A stretch of 64,000 nucleotides of DNA, from assembly GCA_029448655.1 (NCBI GenBank), contig JACCLO010000011.1, forward strand, positions 124,001-188,000, given 5' to 3'. Shown here in pieces: positions 28,393 through 42,027 of the stretch. The first letter of the stretch is position 1, and every line of letters begins with the position of its first letter. Below the pieces are notes generated by a model that worked only from the letters and a program-made list of their open reading frames with translations, had not been told where the DNA came from and did not search any database. The position numbers and the translations under genes were made by a program. The stretch is from Wolfiporia cocos (lineage: Eukaryota > Basidiomycota > Agaricomycetes > Polyporales > Phaeolaceae).

Positions 28393-28997
28393 TGTCACAA
28401 GAATTCTCCTAGTTTCCCTTTATTTCTTACTACTTTTCCGGCAATTCTACGAATTATCTACGACTTTCTAGACCAATAACCAGCTTATCTGGCTCATAGG
28501 TTAACGGTTACATACGTGCCGAATAATGGCCGCGTTATCTCCCGTAACGACGGTCTAATCTTATCACTAGTAGTTACCATCAGTCACATGTCTAGTTCTA
28601 GCCAATCGGACATTCTGTCCGGAAGCAGTCAGCGTATAAACGTCAGCGGACCGGGCTCTGGTCACGCCCCGTCTTTGTAATGACAAGAGCGCAAAACGCT
28701 ATTCGTGTGGCCTACGCTGCCTTTCTATATCCCGGTTTTGATCGGTATATGTATTTATTGCATATTACTCAGTACTTAGGTATCTGGGGACTTGTACATA
28801 CAAATACGGACATCTAATAAGACTGTTAGGGGTCTTATTTATCATGTATATATACTAGCCTTGCTGAGCGCTATTGCCTCAGTTCTATTCATTGCATTCA
28901 TACTACGAGTTAACCACTCAACGTATCCTGCTTAACAACTGCTTATATCTCTTGCCTAACCAGCAATCCCAAGATCATTACAAGTCATCTTGTGTTA
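28393..28997 (+). repeat. LTR-A copy (605 bp, internally deleted)
   Basis: Starts TGTCACAAG and ends CTTGTGTTA like other LTR-A copies but lacks a few bases, notably near 28810. The left flank is host membrane-protein sequence ending CCAAG. More diverged than the other copies, so it is older. Confidence 0.9.
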
Positions 28998-29838
28998 GAA
29001 TTGAGGGGAAGGTTACAGTGTACCCTGGAAGGGCCCGCCTCAGACGAAGTCCTGCAGGTGGGAAAAGAAGTTTACAAGGAAGCGCTGTACCAAGCCAAGA
29101 ACCATCTGTACAGCAACCTCGCGGCCTACAAAGGCCGGGTGGATACGGATATGGAAATGGTCTGGAATAAGACCAACCAAATCCGAAGCCACAATCAGGT
29201 GCTTCAAAACAGAATCGAAGCACTAGAGGAGGCAGAGAGTTTGCGGCAACAATTGGATACCCTAACCGGAAATCGATTCGCTCGCATAGAAAAAGACATC
29301 ACTACACTGCAAAAGCGTTTGGCAGTGTCAACCGCAGGACCCAGCGGATGCCCAGGTCACGGCACTAATCAATAGAATTGACCAACTCGAAGCGGAGTTA
29401 ACGTTAACCACTCTAAAAAGCGCACCAGCAGCCGCACCAGCAGCTGCCACAACGGTCAACTTCCAACAGACCAAACCAACTCAGCCGCCCAAATTCTCGG
29501 GCCCTATAGACTCCATCTCGTCGAAAGAATGGATCCAGAAAATGGGCATGTATTTCGCAGACGCCAAGGTGACCCTCGAGGAAGACAAGGTTCGCCAAGC
29601 CCTGCTACTGGCTTATGGGCGAGGCCTACCAATACATGTCGCCGGTAGTGGACAAATTTGCCGCCGGACAAACCTCGGGGCACACATGGAAAACGTTCTT
29701 GGAAACAATCGAGAAGGTGTACGGCAAGAAGACGGACAAGGCAATTGCCGAAAAGGAGATTGAAGGGTACTTCGGAGACTGAAGGGAAAAAGAAGCTCCA
29801 ATCCGACTTCTTCTCTTGGGCACAGAAGCTCAGGACGA
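28998..29838 (+). pseudogene. gag: Family-1 gag fragment
   Basis: Collinear with the gag core at 42860-43703 (QAKNHLYSNLAAYK, ESLRQQLDTL, PPKFSG…SSKEWIQKMGMYF, KVYGKKTDK). Frameshifts and stops break it. Truncated at the junction with the LTR-B fragment. Confidence 0.85.
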
Positions 29839-30092
29839 CATAGCCCGGTATCGGGATATGAGTAAAGCGCGTGACACCGGAGGTTAGTCTGCTGAGTCAT
29901 TGACGCGTACAAGCGTGTTATGTACGTGTTTTTATGACAAGTGGACGTATACCGCGTTGTGTACGTGTTGTTTGGTTGCGTGTACGTGTAGACTGGGCGC
30001 TTAGCAGCGTAAATGTCTACAAGGTTCGTAGAAATACCAGATAAATAGGTAAAAATACGGGAAAGATAGTGGCATGTCCCAAATCTGTGACA
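29839..30092 (-). repeat. LTR-B fragment (254 bp)
   Basis: Minus-strand start of LTR-B (TGTCACAGATTTGGGACATG) preceded by the family-2 polypurine tract (GAAGAGGGGGTAA, minus). Ends inside LTR-B at the sequence ATAGCCCGGTATCGGG, directly fused to family-1 gag. Confidence 0.88.
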
Positions 30093-30131
30093 TTACCCCC
30101 TCTTCAGGTTTCATTGTCCCTAATGGAACGA

Positions 30132-33100
30132 TTACTTTCCTGTGGAGCCGAATCCACCAGTACCGCGCTCGGATTTAATCTTTTGATTTTCCGTGTAGCG
30201 TAATGTGCGGGTCCTTAGCAACTTCGCAGATGAGCTGAGCAATCTTATCACCGGCCCGAATATCGATAGATATAGTCGGAGTGATTCCGGAGAATGATGA
30301 TTACCTTCGCCTTGATAATCGTGGTCGATAACGCCACCCATTACAGTCTATGCCTTTGCGTGCGAGACTAGAGCGGGGGGTGATACGTCCTGTAAGTGCC
30401 GAAAGGTACCTGGATCTTCAGTTTGGTGTTGTATTCTGCCTGCCCGTGAGCTGGCAGAACGTCGCCTGTTGCAGTGTACAGGTCAAATCCAACCGAGTCC
30501 TTGGTTCCTTTTTCCGGCATTCGGCCGCCTTCACCGACTACTATTTTTAAGTCCGCATTTTTGTTAATGTCAGCTGACATCCATCCCCCATCGGGGTGTC
30601 TAACCATGCGCTGCTTAAGATCCTTCGCAAATTCTTCGCGATACTGCGGCCAGTCGTCTGGCCACGTGCATTCGTCGGCTTCCCAGTCGTCGCTGTCAGG
30701 GTCGAAGACATGAACTGCTTCTTTCCTTCTAGCTGATCGCCTGAGGGGAACATCCTGCATGGGAATGGCGTGTGAAGCCTTGTATTCCTGTAGAATGTCA
30801 TATGCCGTGTCGAGATCAGCTTCGCGTACCCAGGAGTCGTCATTGATACCGAATCCTTTCCATCGGATTCTGTATTCAACTCTTCCTGCGCGGAGACGAT
30901 GATCCAAGATCTTCTCAACTTCCCATAATTCCTCGCCGTCGACCATTTCTGGTTGAGGCTCTGGTCTTTTCTGATGCACCGGGTCCTTGTACATGACCAA
31001 TTTGGAAGCGTGAAATACTGGGTGATAAGCCCTGTATTGCTCGTCCATGTGTACCCTAAAGGTGACCGGCGATAATTGTTCAATTATCTTAAATGGTCCC
31101 AAATAGCGTGGACTAAGACTTCTTTCGGAGTCTTGCCAGCTACGGGCGTCAACGAGGACTTTGTCGCCGACTTTAAACGGTACCGAGCGCTTATGTTGAT
31201 CATAGTACCAAGACCAGCGTTCAGCAGCCAATTTCATTGCTGCCTTAGCTTGTTCTTGTGCTGACCATCTTTCGTAAGCAATGACATTTAGGTCCGTGTA
31301 TGGTGTTGGACGTAAATTCGTAGGTCCTGCGTTAGGGTGCCTTCCTAGTTCAACAAAGAATGGGCTATTCTTTGTTGTCTCACTAGCCGCGTTGTTATAC
31401 GCGAATTCGGCTGTAGGGAGAAACCATGACCAATTATCCTTCTGAATAACATCGATGTAACATCTAAGATATTGTTCCAGGATCTGGTTAACTCTCTCCA
31501 TCTGGCCATCCGCTTGCGGGTGATAGGCGGTTTTCATTGACCGTTGGATTCCCAATTGCTCACACCATCCCTTGAATAAGGCGGCAGCGAATTGCGGGCC
31601 TCTATCCGAAATGATTTGTTTCGGAAGTCCGTGGTTCGGGTAAATCCGAAGGTACAGGAGGTTTGCCAATTCCTTTGCCGTTATTTTGTCTGATGTGGGA
31701 ATGAAATGTGCTTGCTTGGTAAGCCGGTCCACTATTACCATGATAGCATTGAATTGTTTCAACTCGCCGCTGGGTGGTAGGTGGACGATAAGGTCAATTG
31801 TGACTGTGTCCCATGGCGCTTCCGGAACTGGGAGCGGTTGCAGGGGTCCATACGGGGTCTGGTTGTGGTTCTTCATGCGTTGGCATGTGTCACAACCTTC
31901 CACATATTGCTTGACCATCGTGGTCATTCCAGGCCACCAGTAATTACGCGATAGACGTTCATAAGTCTTCCATCGTCCGAAGTGTCCGGCTGTTACATGG
32001 TCATGATGTAACTCCAGAATCTTCGTGCGCAATTCCTTAGGCTCTTTTGGAACGTACACTTTTCCTCGTCTGAGGAGTAATCCGGCCTCCATGTTCCATT
32101 CCTGGAGATCTTTACCGAATTCCTTGGAACCACTTTTCAGTAGTTCCTGGTAATCCTTGGTAATCTGATCGTCCATGAGGGCTTGTCGGATTTGTCTGAG
32201 AAGGTCCTCGTCGCCTGATTGTATCTCCTGCTGTGACGCTTCTAGCGCCCTAACCGTAAAGTATTCCGGTTTCAGCAAAATTTGATCGCGATTATCGAGT
32301 TCCACCCCCTCTTCATGGTCTGGCCTCCATGACAGAGGATCAGCCATAAGCATTGTTTTACCGGGTTTGTGGCACATGGAGAAGTTGAACCTTGTCAGGT
32401 AAAGACTCCAACGTGCCTGTCTCCGGGTTAGCCGTTGTGCCGATTTGAAATATATCAGATTGAGATGATCCGACCATACTTCAAATTTGTGCGGATGTCC
32501 TTCGAGGTAATGTCTCCATTCCTCTAGAGCGCGGATGATTGCGAGCAACTCCTTATCGTGAATCTCATAGTTCCTTTCGGGTGCTGATAGAGATTTCGAG
32601 TAAAAGGCTACCGGGTGCCAGAGCTTATCCTCTGAAGAGTATTGTGATAGCACTGCACCAGTTGCGTAATCGGAAGAATCCGCTTCCACGCAGAACGGGG
32701 ACTCCTGATCTGGGATCCGGAGTATTGGAGCCGATGTGAAAGCTTCCTTGAGAGTTTGGAAGGCTTCCGCTTGTTCGGATCCCCAGTTCCACTGCGTGTT
32801 TTTCTTGGACAGTTCGGTTAACGGCTTAACCACTTTGGAGAAGTCCTTAATGAACCGACGGTAGTAGTTGGCGAAGCCAACAAAGGCCTGGACGTCCTTC
32901 ACCTTGGCAGGTGTAGGCCAGTCCATGATGCCGGCTACCTTCTTAGGGTCCATTTCGACTTTTCCTTTGGAAATGATCATTCCCAGGTATTCAATACTGC
33001 TTTGTTCGAAGAAGCACTTTTCAGGCTTCGCAAACAAGTCGTTGTCTTGCAAGATTTGTAATACTCGCTTGACGATACGACGGTGTTCCAACAGGTTGTT

Positions 33101-34663
33101 TCCCAACACAAGGATGTCGTCTAGGTAGACAATGACCTTTCCTTCTCTGATAAGGTCACCTAGGATATCGTTCATCATGTGTTGGAACGTGCTGGGTGCA
33201 TTACAAAAACCGAAGTACATGACTACAGCTTCGTAAAGGCCGTTAGGCGTAATGAATGCGGTCTTCCATTCATCTCCCTCCTTGATTCTTACATTGTTGT
33301 AACCCCAACGCAAGTCGAGCTTCGTAAATATCAAAGCCTGGCTAAGCTTATCGATTAGCTCGTCTATGCGTGGGAGAGGGTACCTGTTTTTAATGGTCAA
33401 GTCGTTCACCTTTCGGTAATCGACTACCATTCGGGCTCCGCCGTCTTTTTTAGGGACGAAGAAGACCGGACTCGCGATCGGGGATTTCGAGTGTCGGATG
33501 TAGCCCTTCCGTAACTATTCTTGAATTCACTGATCTAGCGAGTTCGCTTCCTGAGGAGACATCTTGTATGCCTTACTCGGGGGCGGTAGTACCACGTCAT
33601 CGGGGAAGTCGATGGCGTGGTCGTATGGTTTCCGCTCGGGCATCCTTTCGGATGCGCGTTGAGAAAATACCGTGGGACCAAACTCCTGGTATTCCTCCGG
33701 AACCAAGGATTTCCATTTCTGGAGATCCGCATCTGTCAGGAATTCATCATCCGACTTCTCCGTTATCGACTGAATGGCGTCGATAAGGAGTTCCGTTCCT
33801 TCGTCAAGGGTGTTCACCCAAGCGACAAAGGGATTCTCAGGCTCCTCTAAGCCGAGAAAATCTATTGGAAAGTCGTTGATGATTTGATAGATGTTGCGGG
33901 GTTCGATTTCGTCTTCTTCCTCAGAAATCGAAACCTGTTTGCCATGTTTGCATTTTTCCGTGCACCGATATGTGAAGGTTCCTTCCGGCCAGTTGAAGTC
34001 CGGGTTGTGTTTCAGGAACCAGTCATATCCGAGGATCACATCCGCATTCTGTACGTCCATTACGTACAAGAATTCGGTGGACTTGTGTTCCTCGTGCACC
34101 ATATAAGCTTTTACTGCCATATTGATATTACCGGCGGTATTAGAGGTACCGTCGGCGTTGCGAATCTCGAGGGGGGAAGGTAGTTTCTGAGTGACTAACT
34201 TCTCCTCGTGTACGAGTTTCTTATCTATGACGCTTATTGATGCACCGGTGTCGATTAATGCCATGGCGTTTACTTTCTTTCCGTATACCCACAGTTCCAC
34301 TTCGATAGAGAACGATTTATTGTCGTCTCGAGAATCGTTTCCATGTACATTATACAAAGTGAAAAATTTTAACGCGAGTGGGTCAGGATGAAAGTATTGT
34401 ACAGGAGGGGCACGTGTAGCTAGTGTCCTTGTCCTCCGGGCAAAGTCCATTGCCGAGTTACCGAATATACCGAGATGGGATACCGGGTGACGTACGACCG
34501 CCTTATCTTCCCACAAGATAAGGGGTCTCTGTGAAGCCTCTTCGTAGAGGTGCGCTTCTTCGGGGCGCTGTACACTCCCAGCCGCTGCGGGGCTGGTGTG
34601 TTCTTCACAGAACGTCTTCGAGACGTGTGGTTGGGGCGAGGGGAACTGAAAGGGTCCCGACAT
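30132..34663 (-). pseudogene. pol: Family-2 pol pseudogene
   Basis: Collinear with the intact pol at 53840-58375, from the start ATG at 34663 to GFGSTGK at 30132. Disruptions: TGA at 33527-33529 (Trp codon in the intact copy), TAG at 33515-33517, and frameshifts within the dUTPase segment (30340-30400). Protease (DTGAS), RT (YLDDILVLGNN), integrase and chromodomain segments remain legible. Confidence 0.92.
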
Positions 34664-36189
34664 TGGCGACGGTGGTGGCGGGGGCCGAGGGTCCTGCTGA
34701 GCTTGAGTCAGCCGTGACTTCTTCCCAGATGTATCGGGCACAATACGTCTTGCCATCCGCGGGGGGCACCGAGTACGGCTTCTTGCCAGAAGCCTGTCCC
34801 TTTCCACTACCCGAAGGAGCAGCCGTGGTCTTTCCAGACGCGGCAGCTGCATCCTTTGCCCTTTGTTGTTCGGCCCACTGAGCGGCAGGCACGAACGTTC
34901 CCGCAGCCTTGTCCGCAGCAAGTTTAGGGCACTTGTTGAAATAGTGTCCTGTCTGCTTGCAGTAGGTGCAGACGGCGTTGGCGGTGTCGGCGGGGGCTTT
35001 GGCGGGCGCCTTTCCCTTATCCTTCTTTTTCTCCGACTTCTTCGCAGAAGCGGAGGACGTCTCCTTCTTTTCGGCAGGGGCCGAGTCCTTCTTGCCGGCT
35101 TTTTCGAAGATTGAACCCTTAATTTTGTCCGGATATGACGTTTGGTACATTTCCAGAGCGAAATCGATGAGGGGCTCGATGTCGGTCGGGGCCTTGAAGA
35201 ACGGGGTCTTTCCGAGGACGTTTAAGGTGTCCTTGACCTTTTCGGGGAGAGTTTCGGTGAATTCCCACACCAGAGTCTCGTTGGCGGTTTTGGAGAGACG
35301 GCCAAGGGTTCGGAACCGTTCGCAGTAATTGAAGTAGTTCGATTCTGCCAGTTCCTTGCCCTTGGTACCGTAGTAGCCGCGAATTTCCTTTTTCGCGATC
35401 TCCTTATCCGTCATCTTCCCATATTGCACCATGACTGACTTGGTGAAGTCCTCCCAGGTGCCGAGAGGTTCACCATTTCCTGCCTTCTTGATGAGAGGCA
35501 AGAAAAATTTGTATGCGTCCCCCGTGACGCGGAAGAGGGCCGTGGTGATACGGTCATGGTCGTCGTAGACCCTGAGCATACCGAAGTACAGGCCCATCTT
35601 CTCCACCCATTCCTATGCAGTCACCTTTCCAGATGACCCAGAGAACTCGGGGGGAGGGGGAATTTTCAGGTTTTGAGGCAGACCTGGAATCTGCAGGGCG
35701 ACGGCTGCTGCAGCGGCAGCTGCGGCTTGTGCGGCGGCAGCAGCCTCGGCTGCACGGGTTCGAGCAGTGTTGGGGGCCGGTGGGGGTTCTTCCGGGGGCG
35801 TGCGGACACCGGGAGGGTTGGGAACGGAGGGATTCTTGCGACTCCTCCGAAGTTCTTCCTCAACTTTCTCCATGCGCTCGGCGAACGCATCCTCGAGGTC
35901 GTCCAGCCAAGACCGGTAGTCTTTCCGGAGTTCTTTCTCCATTGCGGAGAACGTGGCGGTGTACTCCTGCCGGAGTTCCTTGCCAAGGTCCACCAAAGTG
36001 GACAGAACTTCGTTGCGGACCGAATTGACCGCTTCGCGTAGCTCGTCTTGGGCCATCTGTTCGATTGCCCTGGATTGCCCAGCCAGGGAGTCGATTCTGC
36101 CATGGATGCGCTCCAGGCGGGCGTACACCATCCGTCCGAGGGTGTTCACCTTGTCGTGGGAGATTGCCGCACTTCGTTGTACGGCGGCG
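34605..36189 (-). pseudogene. gag: Family-2 gag pseudogene, N-terminus missing
   Basis: Two in-phase pieces (36189-35613 and 35606-34605) are separated by a TAG at 35610-35612 where the intact copy has CAG (TAQEWVEKMG). The CX2CX4HX4C zinc knuckle (CTYCKQTGHYFNKC) is preserved. The 5' part is cut at 36189 inside the codons for IDAAVQRS by the adjoining LTR-A. Confidence 0.92.
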
Positions 36190-36808
36190 TAACACAAGAT
36201 AACACTTACTTGATATGTTCTTGGTATTTGCTGGTTAGACAAGGGATAAGCAGGTGTTAAGCAGGATACGTTGAGTGGTTAACTTGTAGTATGAATGCAA
36301 TGAATAGAACTGAGGCAATAGCGCTCAGCAAGTCCAGTATATATACATGATAAATAAGACCCCTAACAGTCTTAGTAGATAATACTAGTGTCCGTATTCG
36401 TATGTACAAGTCCCCAGGTACCTAAGTACTTAGTAATATACGATAAATACATATACCGATCAAAACCGGGATATAGAAAGGCGGCGTAGGCCGCACGAAT
36501 GGCGTTTTGCGCTCTTGTCATTACAAAGACGGGGCGTGACCAAAGCCCGGTCCGCTGACATTTATACGCTGACTGCTTCCGGACGGAATGTCCGATTGGC
36601 TGGAACTAGACATGTGACTGATGGTAACTACTAGTGATAAGATAAGACCGTTGTTACGGGAGATAACGCGGCCATCATTCGGCACGTATGTAACCGTTAA
36701 GTTATGAACCAGATAAGCTAGTTATTGGTCTAGAAAGTCGTAGATAATTCGTAGAATTGCCGGAAAAATAGTAAGAAATATAGGGAGACTAGGAGAATTC
36801 TTGTGACA
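36190..36808 (-). repeat. LTR-A, 3' LTR of copy 1b (619 bp)
   Basis: TGTCACAAG…CTTGTGTTA on the minus strand, adjoining a polypurine tract at 36809-36822. The outer edge abuts family-2 gag without a duplication matching the other side of the element. Confidence 0.95.
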
Positions 36809-36897
36809 TTACCCCCCCTTAGATTTAAACGACCCCGTTGAGAGTAGAAGTTGTGCTAGAGCCCATCGAAGGGTTAGTCTTTACGATTTTTCCACTT

Positions 36898-39800
36898 TTA
36901 TCGTCCTGTCGATCCAAAACCTTGTGTACCGCGCTTGGTTGGCTTGTTGAACTGCTCGTTGTAGGGTCCACTTCCATGTAGGTGAGGTCGAATTTCTTTC
37001 TCGAACTTCTCCTTGGTCATGGATTCCTGTATTTCGGGTGTGATCGCTACTTCGCAGATTAGCTGAGCAATTCGGTCGCCTTTCTTTACTTGGTACGGGT
37101 CTCCAGTGAGGTTCATCAACATGACAAAGACTTCTCCGCGGTAGTTATGGTCTATTACACCTGCGAGGACATCGATGCCCCTTTTTGCAAGTCCAGACCT
37201 TGGCGCTATCCGACCGTATGTTCCATATGGAACTTTGATACGAATATCGGTGGGGACCGAAGCAGATTTCCATGAATTAATTAGGATATCCTGCGCGGCA
37301 TATAGATCATAGCCGATCGCATCGGTTGTTCCCCTGGTCGGTAGTTGGCCATTGACTCCTACTTCGATTTCCAAGTCTTCGTTGAACTCAACGTCGGAAT
37401 GTACCCATTGCCCTGTAAAGGGATCGTGCTTGTAGTACACTTTCGGTTGTGTAGGATCAACATCGTCTCGATATTGGGGCCAATCATCGGGCCAGACACA
37501 CGTGTCTGAGTCCCAATCTGGCGAGTCAGGGTCGAAGACGGCTATTGTCTGCCGTGTTCCGCCGAGTCTAGTTGATCGGCGAAGGGGTTGATTTGGGTCG
37601 GTACTAAGGGCTGAATATTTTGCCTTGTACTCGTCCAGAATCTCCTTAGCGTTGGCCAAATGTTCCTCGATTTCCCATGTGTCTTCCACAGGTCCGGTGC
37701 CTTTCCAATGGATAAGGTATTCCCACCGGCCGCGTCGGTTACGATGGTCGAGAATGGCTTCCACTTCCCATTCTTCCGGGTCTTCCATTTCCGTTGGCTT
37801 GTCAGCCGCAGGAGGGTGACTTTTCTGACCTTCGATGGTTGATTCCTTGTACATGACCAGTTTCGAAGCATGGAACACAGGGTGGTAAGCCCTATATTGT
37901 GCATCCATGTACACCTTGAACGTTACCGGTCCCAATTTTTCTGTGATTCGGAATGGGCCGATGTAGCGAGGGGCTAGACTCCTTTCGGTGTCTTGCCAAC
38001 TCCGCACGTCCACGAGTACTTTGTCGCCTACTTTGAAGGGAACAACTTGCTTTTTTTGGTCATAGTACCAGGACCATCTTTCGGCTGCAATTTTCATTGC
38101 TGCCTTAGCTTTCTCTTGTGCAGAGAACCGCGTGTTCGCAATTTCTACTAAGTCTTTGTTTTGACTTGGTTCGAAACTGCTTGGTCCTGCGATAGGGTGA
38201 CGACCTAATTCTACCAGGAACGGAGATTCCTTGGTAGTTTTGCTGGCTGCATTATTGTACGCAAATTTCGCTGTTGGCAGGAACTCCGACCAGTTATCTT
38301 TTTGGTACGTGTTGATGTAGCACCGTAGATACTGTTCGAGTATTTGGTTCACTCGTTCGGTTTGTCCGTCTGCCTGCGGATGGTACGCAGTAGTCATCGA
38401 CCTTTGAATTCCTAGCAGGGTGCACCATTAATTAAATAGTTTTGAGGCGAATTGTGTTCCTCTGTCCGATACTATCTGTTTCGGCAACCCATGTAAGGGA
38501 TACACCTTTTGATAGAGTATCGTAGCTAGGTCTTTCGTTGAGAAGGTGTTTTCTATTGGGAAAAACCTTGCTCTTTTGGTCAACCGATCCACCACGACCA
38601 TAATCGCGTCATGCATTCCCGATGGGGGTAGCTGAGTAATCAGGTCTATTGTCACCACTTCCCACGGGCCTGACGGCACCGGTAAGGGTTGCAGGGGGCC
38701 GTACGGCCTCTGCGGGTGGTTCTTCATACGTTGGCATGTGTCACATCCATCTACGTATTTTTTGGCGTAAAAGAACATTCCGGGCCACCAATAGTTGCGG
38801 CTTAGCAATTCGTACGTTTTGTAGCGTCCGAAATGCCCAGCTGACTTGTGATCGTGATGATACTCGACCACTTGCCGTCTGATATCCGCTGGTGTAGCTG
38901 GAACGTAGACTTTGCCTCTTCGGAGGAGTAACCCTCCTTCGTAGTTCCATTCTGATAGGTCTTTTTGAATTCACGAGGGCCGGACGAGAGCAGCTCCTTG
39001 TAGTCTTTTGTGACCTTGTCGTCTAGCAACACTTTGCGAATCTCTCGGAGTATCGATTCATCTTCCAATTGTGGGGCAGCATGGGAGGTATCAAGAGCCA
39101 TTGCCATGTACTCTTGCTCGAACCACTCAGGTTTCAGAAGAACCTGGTCGCGATTATCGAGATCCACCCCCTCTGTCACAAATTTGGGACATGCCACTAT
39201 TTTTTCCGTATTTTTACCTATTTATCTGGTATTTCTACGACCTTGTAGACATTTACGCTGCTAAGCGCCCGTCTACACGTACACGCAACCAAACAACACG
39301 TACACAACGCGGTATACGTCCACTTGTCATAACAACACGTACATAACACGCTTGTACGCGTCAATGACTCAGCGGACTAACCTCCGGTGTCACGCGCCTT
39401 ACTCATATCCCGATGCCGGGCTATGTCAACACAATTGGATAAGCGGCCCGCTCGTTATCACATGCCAATGCCCTTATGATTACTCATATCCCGATACCGG
39501 TATATAGTTATCACGTGCATGGCTTACTAACGTAGCTACAGCCACTTCCACAACATGGACCTACGGTCCAAACAAACGATCTTACTGGTGCGGCCATTAC
39601 CGGCGCACATGGTCTATTGTAGTTTACGACTTAGCTGTATTAGTTATGTCTGCGCACAGACCGTCTTCATGTTTGGCTCCCTTACTGGTAACCAAACAAT
39701 GCATGTATATAAGTAGGGCTATCATCGCGGATAAGCCTTAGATTTGTTCTCTGCTATCGCATAGTCACACAACATCTCTACTGCGCCTACAAGCGTTTCC

Positions 39801-42027
39801 TCACCAGCTTCAACAACTCCTTCAAGTCGTTATCAAGCTATAGTGTGAGTCCCACAACCTTGTTTGTGTCACCCTCCTCATGGTCTGGCCGCCTGGACAG
39901 AGGATCCGCTGTTAGCATTGTTTTGCCAGGTTTGTGCTTCATTTGGAAGTTGAAGCGTGAGAGGTACAGTGCCCAACGGGCTTGTCGTCTCATCAGTTTT
40001 TGCGCCGTTTTGAAATATGTTAGGTTTAGATGATCCGACCATATCTCAAATTTTTCAGGGTGTCCTTCTAGGTAGTGTCGCCACTCCTCTAGAGCCCTGA
40101 TGACAGCCAACATTTCCTTGTCGTAGATCTCGTAGTTCCTTTCCGGGGCACTTAGTGATTTGCTATAGTACGCCACGGGGTGGAATTTTTTATCCGTAGG
40201 ATCTAACTGAGATAGTACTGCTCCGGTAGCGAAGTCTGACGCATCTGTTTCTACGCGGAAAGGCTGATCGTGCGACGGAATTCGAAGCACGGGCGCTTTG
40301 GTAAATGCTTCCTTTAGGGTTTGGAAGGCATTTTCCTGCTCGGCGTCCCAATGCCAAGCTTCTGACTTTTTGGTCAGCATGGTGAGTGGTTTGGCTATTT
40401 TTGAGAAACCTTCTATGAATCGCCTGTAGAAATTGGCGAATCCAAGGAAAGCTTGAACCTCTTTGACCTTAGTAGGTCTGGGCCAGTCCTGAACTCCGGT
40501 GTACTTCTTCGGATCCATCATGATGTTACCGTCGGATATGATCATTCCTAGGTATTGGATGGAAGACTGTTCGAAAAAGCACTTTTCGGGCTTCGCATAC
40601 AAGTCTGAGTCCTTCAGGGTTTGGAGAACCCCTTTGGTAAGTCGCCGATGTTCCTCCATATCATTCCCGAAGATCAAGATGTCGTCTAGGTAGACAACCA
40701 CCTTGCCGGTCCAAATGAATGGTGCGAGGATGGAATTCATCATCGCTTGGAACGTTGCGGGGGCATTGCAGAAACCGAAATACATTACCGTTGCCTCATA
40801 TAGTCCACGGTGTGTAATAAACGCCGTCTTCCATTCATCACCTTCCTTGATGCGGACATTATTGTATCCCCATCTAAGGTCTATTTTGGTGAAGATGGTC
40901 GCATGGGACAATTGATCGATAAGATCATCGATCCGAGGTATCGGATAACGATTTTTCAAGGTTATTTCGTTTAGCCTCCTGTAATCGACAACCATCCGCA
41001 GTCCTCCGTCCTTTTTATGGACGAAGAAGACCGGGGATGCCATCGGACTTTCGGATGGTCGAATGTAACCCTTCCGTAGTTCGGTGTCTATCCACTCATC
41101 CAAGCTATTACGCTCTTGGGGAGACATTTTGTATGGTTTTACCGGGGGAGGAAGCTGCGCATCTGGTTCAAGCACTATGGCGTGATCCCAGGGCTTCCGT
41201 TCCGGCATCCTCTCTGACGCCTTTTGTGAGAACACCGTTGGCCCATACTCTTGGTATTGTTCGGGCACTAACGATCACCATTTTTCAATGTCAATCGGTG
41301 GTGTGTTTTCCTCACAGTCGTCTGCTTCGTCGAGGTCTTTGTCAAGTACCTCGGCTACCAACTGTGTCAGCAGGTTCATTTCCTCGTCGTCAAGGGTTGC
41401 CACCCAAGCGATCAAAGGATTTTCGGGGTCCTCCTCTCCTAATATGTCCACGGGAGTGTCCCAAATCGAATTTACTTCGATGATTTCCTTTTCTGGGAGT
41501 TCAACTGCTTCCTCCTCAGAAGGGCGGTTACCCTTTTTTCTGGCGTAAGGTTGGTCGTGTGTACAGCGTGCATATTCCATTTCTCCTTTCCTCCAATCAA
41601 AGGTAGGATTGTGGAGACGCAACCAGTCATAGCCAAGGATTAGGTCTGGTTCTAGGTGCATGACCGTCAGACCTATTTTTTCCTTGTGTGTGCCATGTTG
41701 CATGAATGCTTTTACTGATTGCGTTAAGCGGCCGGCGATGTTTTCTGTTCCGTCTGCGTTTGTAACTGTAATGGGAAACGCTAGTTTGTCGGTGACCAGC
41801 TTATGTTTATCGACCAATCGTTGTGATATGACCGATATGGTTGCACCGCTGTCCATTAAAGCCAGAGCCTGCACTTTTTGCCCATATACCCAGAGTGTTA
41901 CTTCGACACGGAATGATCGAGCGAAGTCGCGCGCATCGTTGCCAAAAATATGATACATTGACTTGAATACACTCTTTACAGCGGGTACGGGACTAAAGTT
42001 ACATGGGAGCACAAGTGGGCAGGTCAT
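36898..42027 (-). pseudogene. pol: Family-1 pol pseudogene (copy 1b)
   Basis: Begins with ATG at 42025-42027, whose A is also the last base of the gag stop (TGATG). Protease VDSGAT-type site (ALMDSGATISV) near 41855, RT YLDD near 40690, integrase and chromodomain about 37600-38870, dUTPase through GFGSTGR at 36898. Lesions: TGA at 41272-41274 (CGA in copy 1a), a one-base loss in an A-run near 38963, TAA at 38428-38430, and a 698-bp solo LTR-B at 39174-39871. Not functional as it stands. Confidence 0.93.
39174..39871 (+). repeat. Solo LTR-B in family-1 pol (698 bp)
   Basis: TGTCACAAATTTGGGACATG…TTTGTGTCA, flanked by perfect 5-bp duplications CCCTC (39169-39173 and 39872-39876). It differs from the intact family-2 LTRs at scattered positions, so it is an older insertion reduced by LTR recombination. 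Confidence 0.93.

Larger units (their letters stand above)
28393..29838 (+). mobile_element. Family-1 remnant: LTR-A joined directly to gag fragment
   Basis: A 605-bp LTR-A (28393-28997, short internal deletions) is followed at once by sequence matching the family-1 gag from 43710 downwards (…LQ.TLE…PASDEVLQVGKE). Leader and ORF0 are missing. Gag is frameshifted (for example an extra A near 29345) and stops at 29838, where a minus-strand LTR-B fragment begins. Both junctions look like deletions or ectopic recombination. Confidence 0.85.
29839..36189 (-). mobile_element. Family-2 gypsy element, decayed and 5'-truncated
   Basis: Minus-strand copy related to the intact element at 49111-59113. 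Present: most of gag, pol and the TGTCAC-proximal 254 bp of the 3' LTR. Missing: gag N-terminus, ORF0, leader and 5' LTR (lost at 36189/36190, where LTR-A of the next element starts) and the outer part of the 3' LTR (lost at 29838/29839). Confidence 0.9.

Noticed and set aside
38802..39197. ORF beginning inside solo LTR-B and reading into pol as a new fusion protein
   Set aside because: It is a chance read-through of an LTR edge into a frameshifted pol pseudogene.
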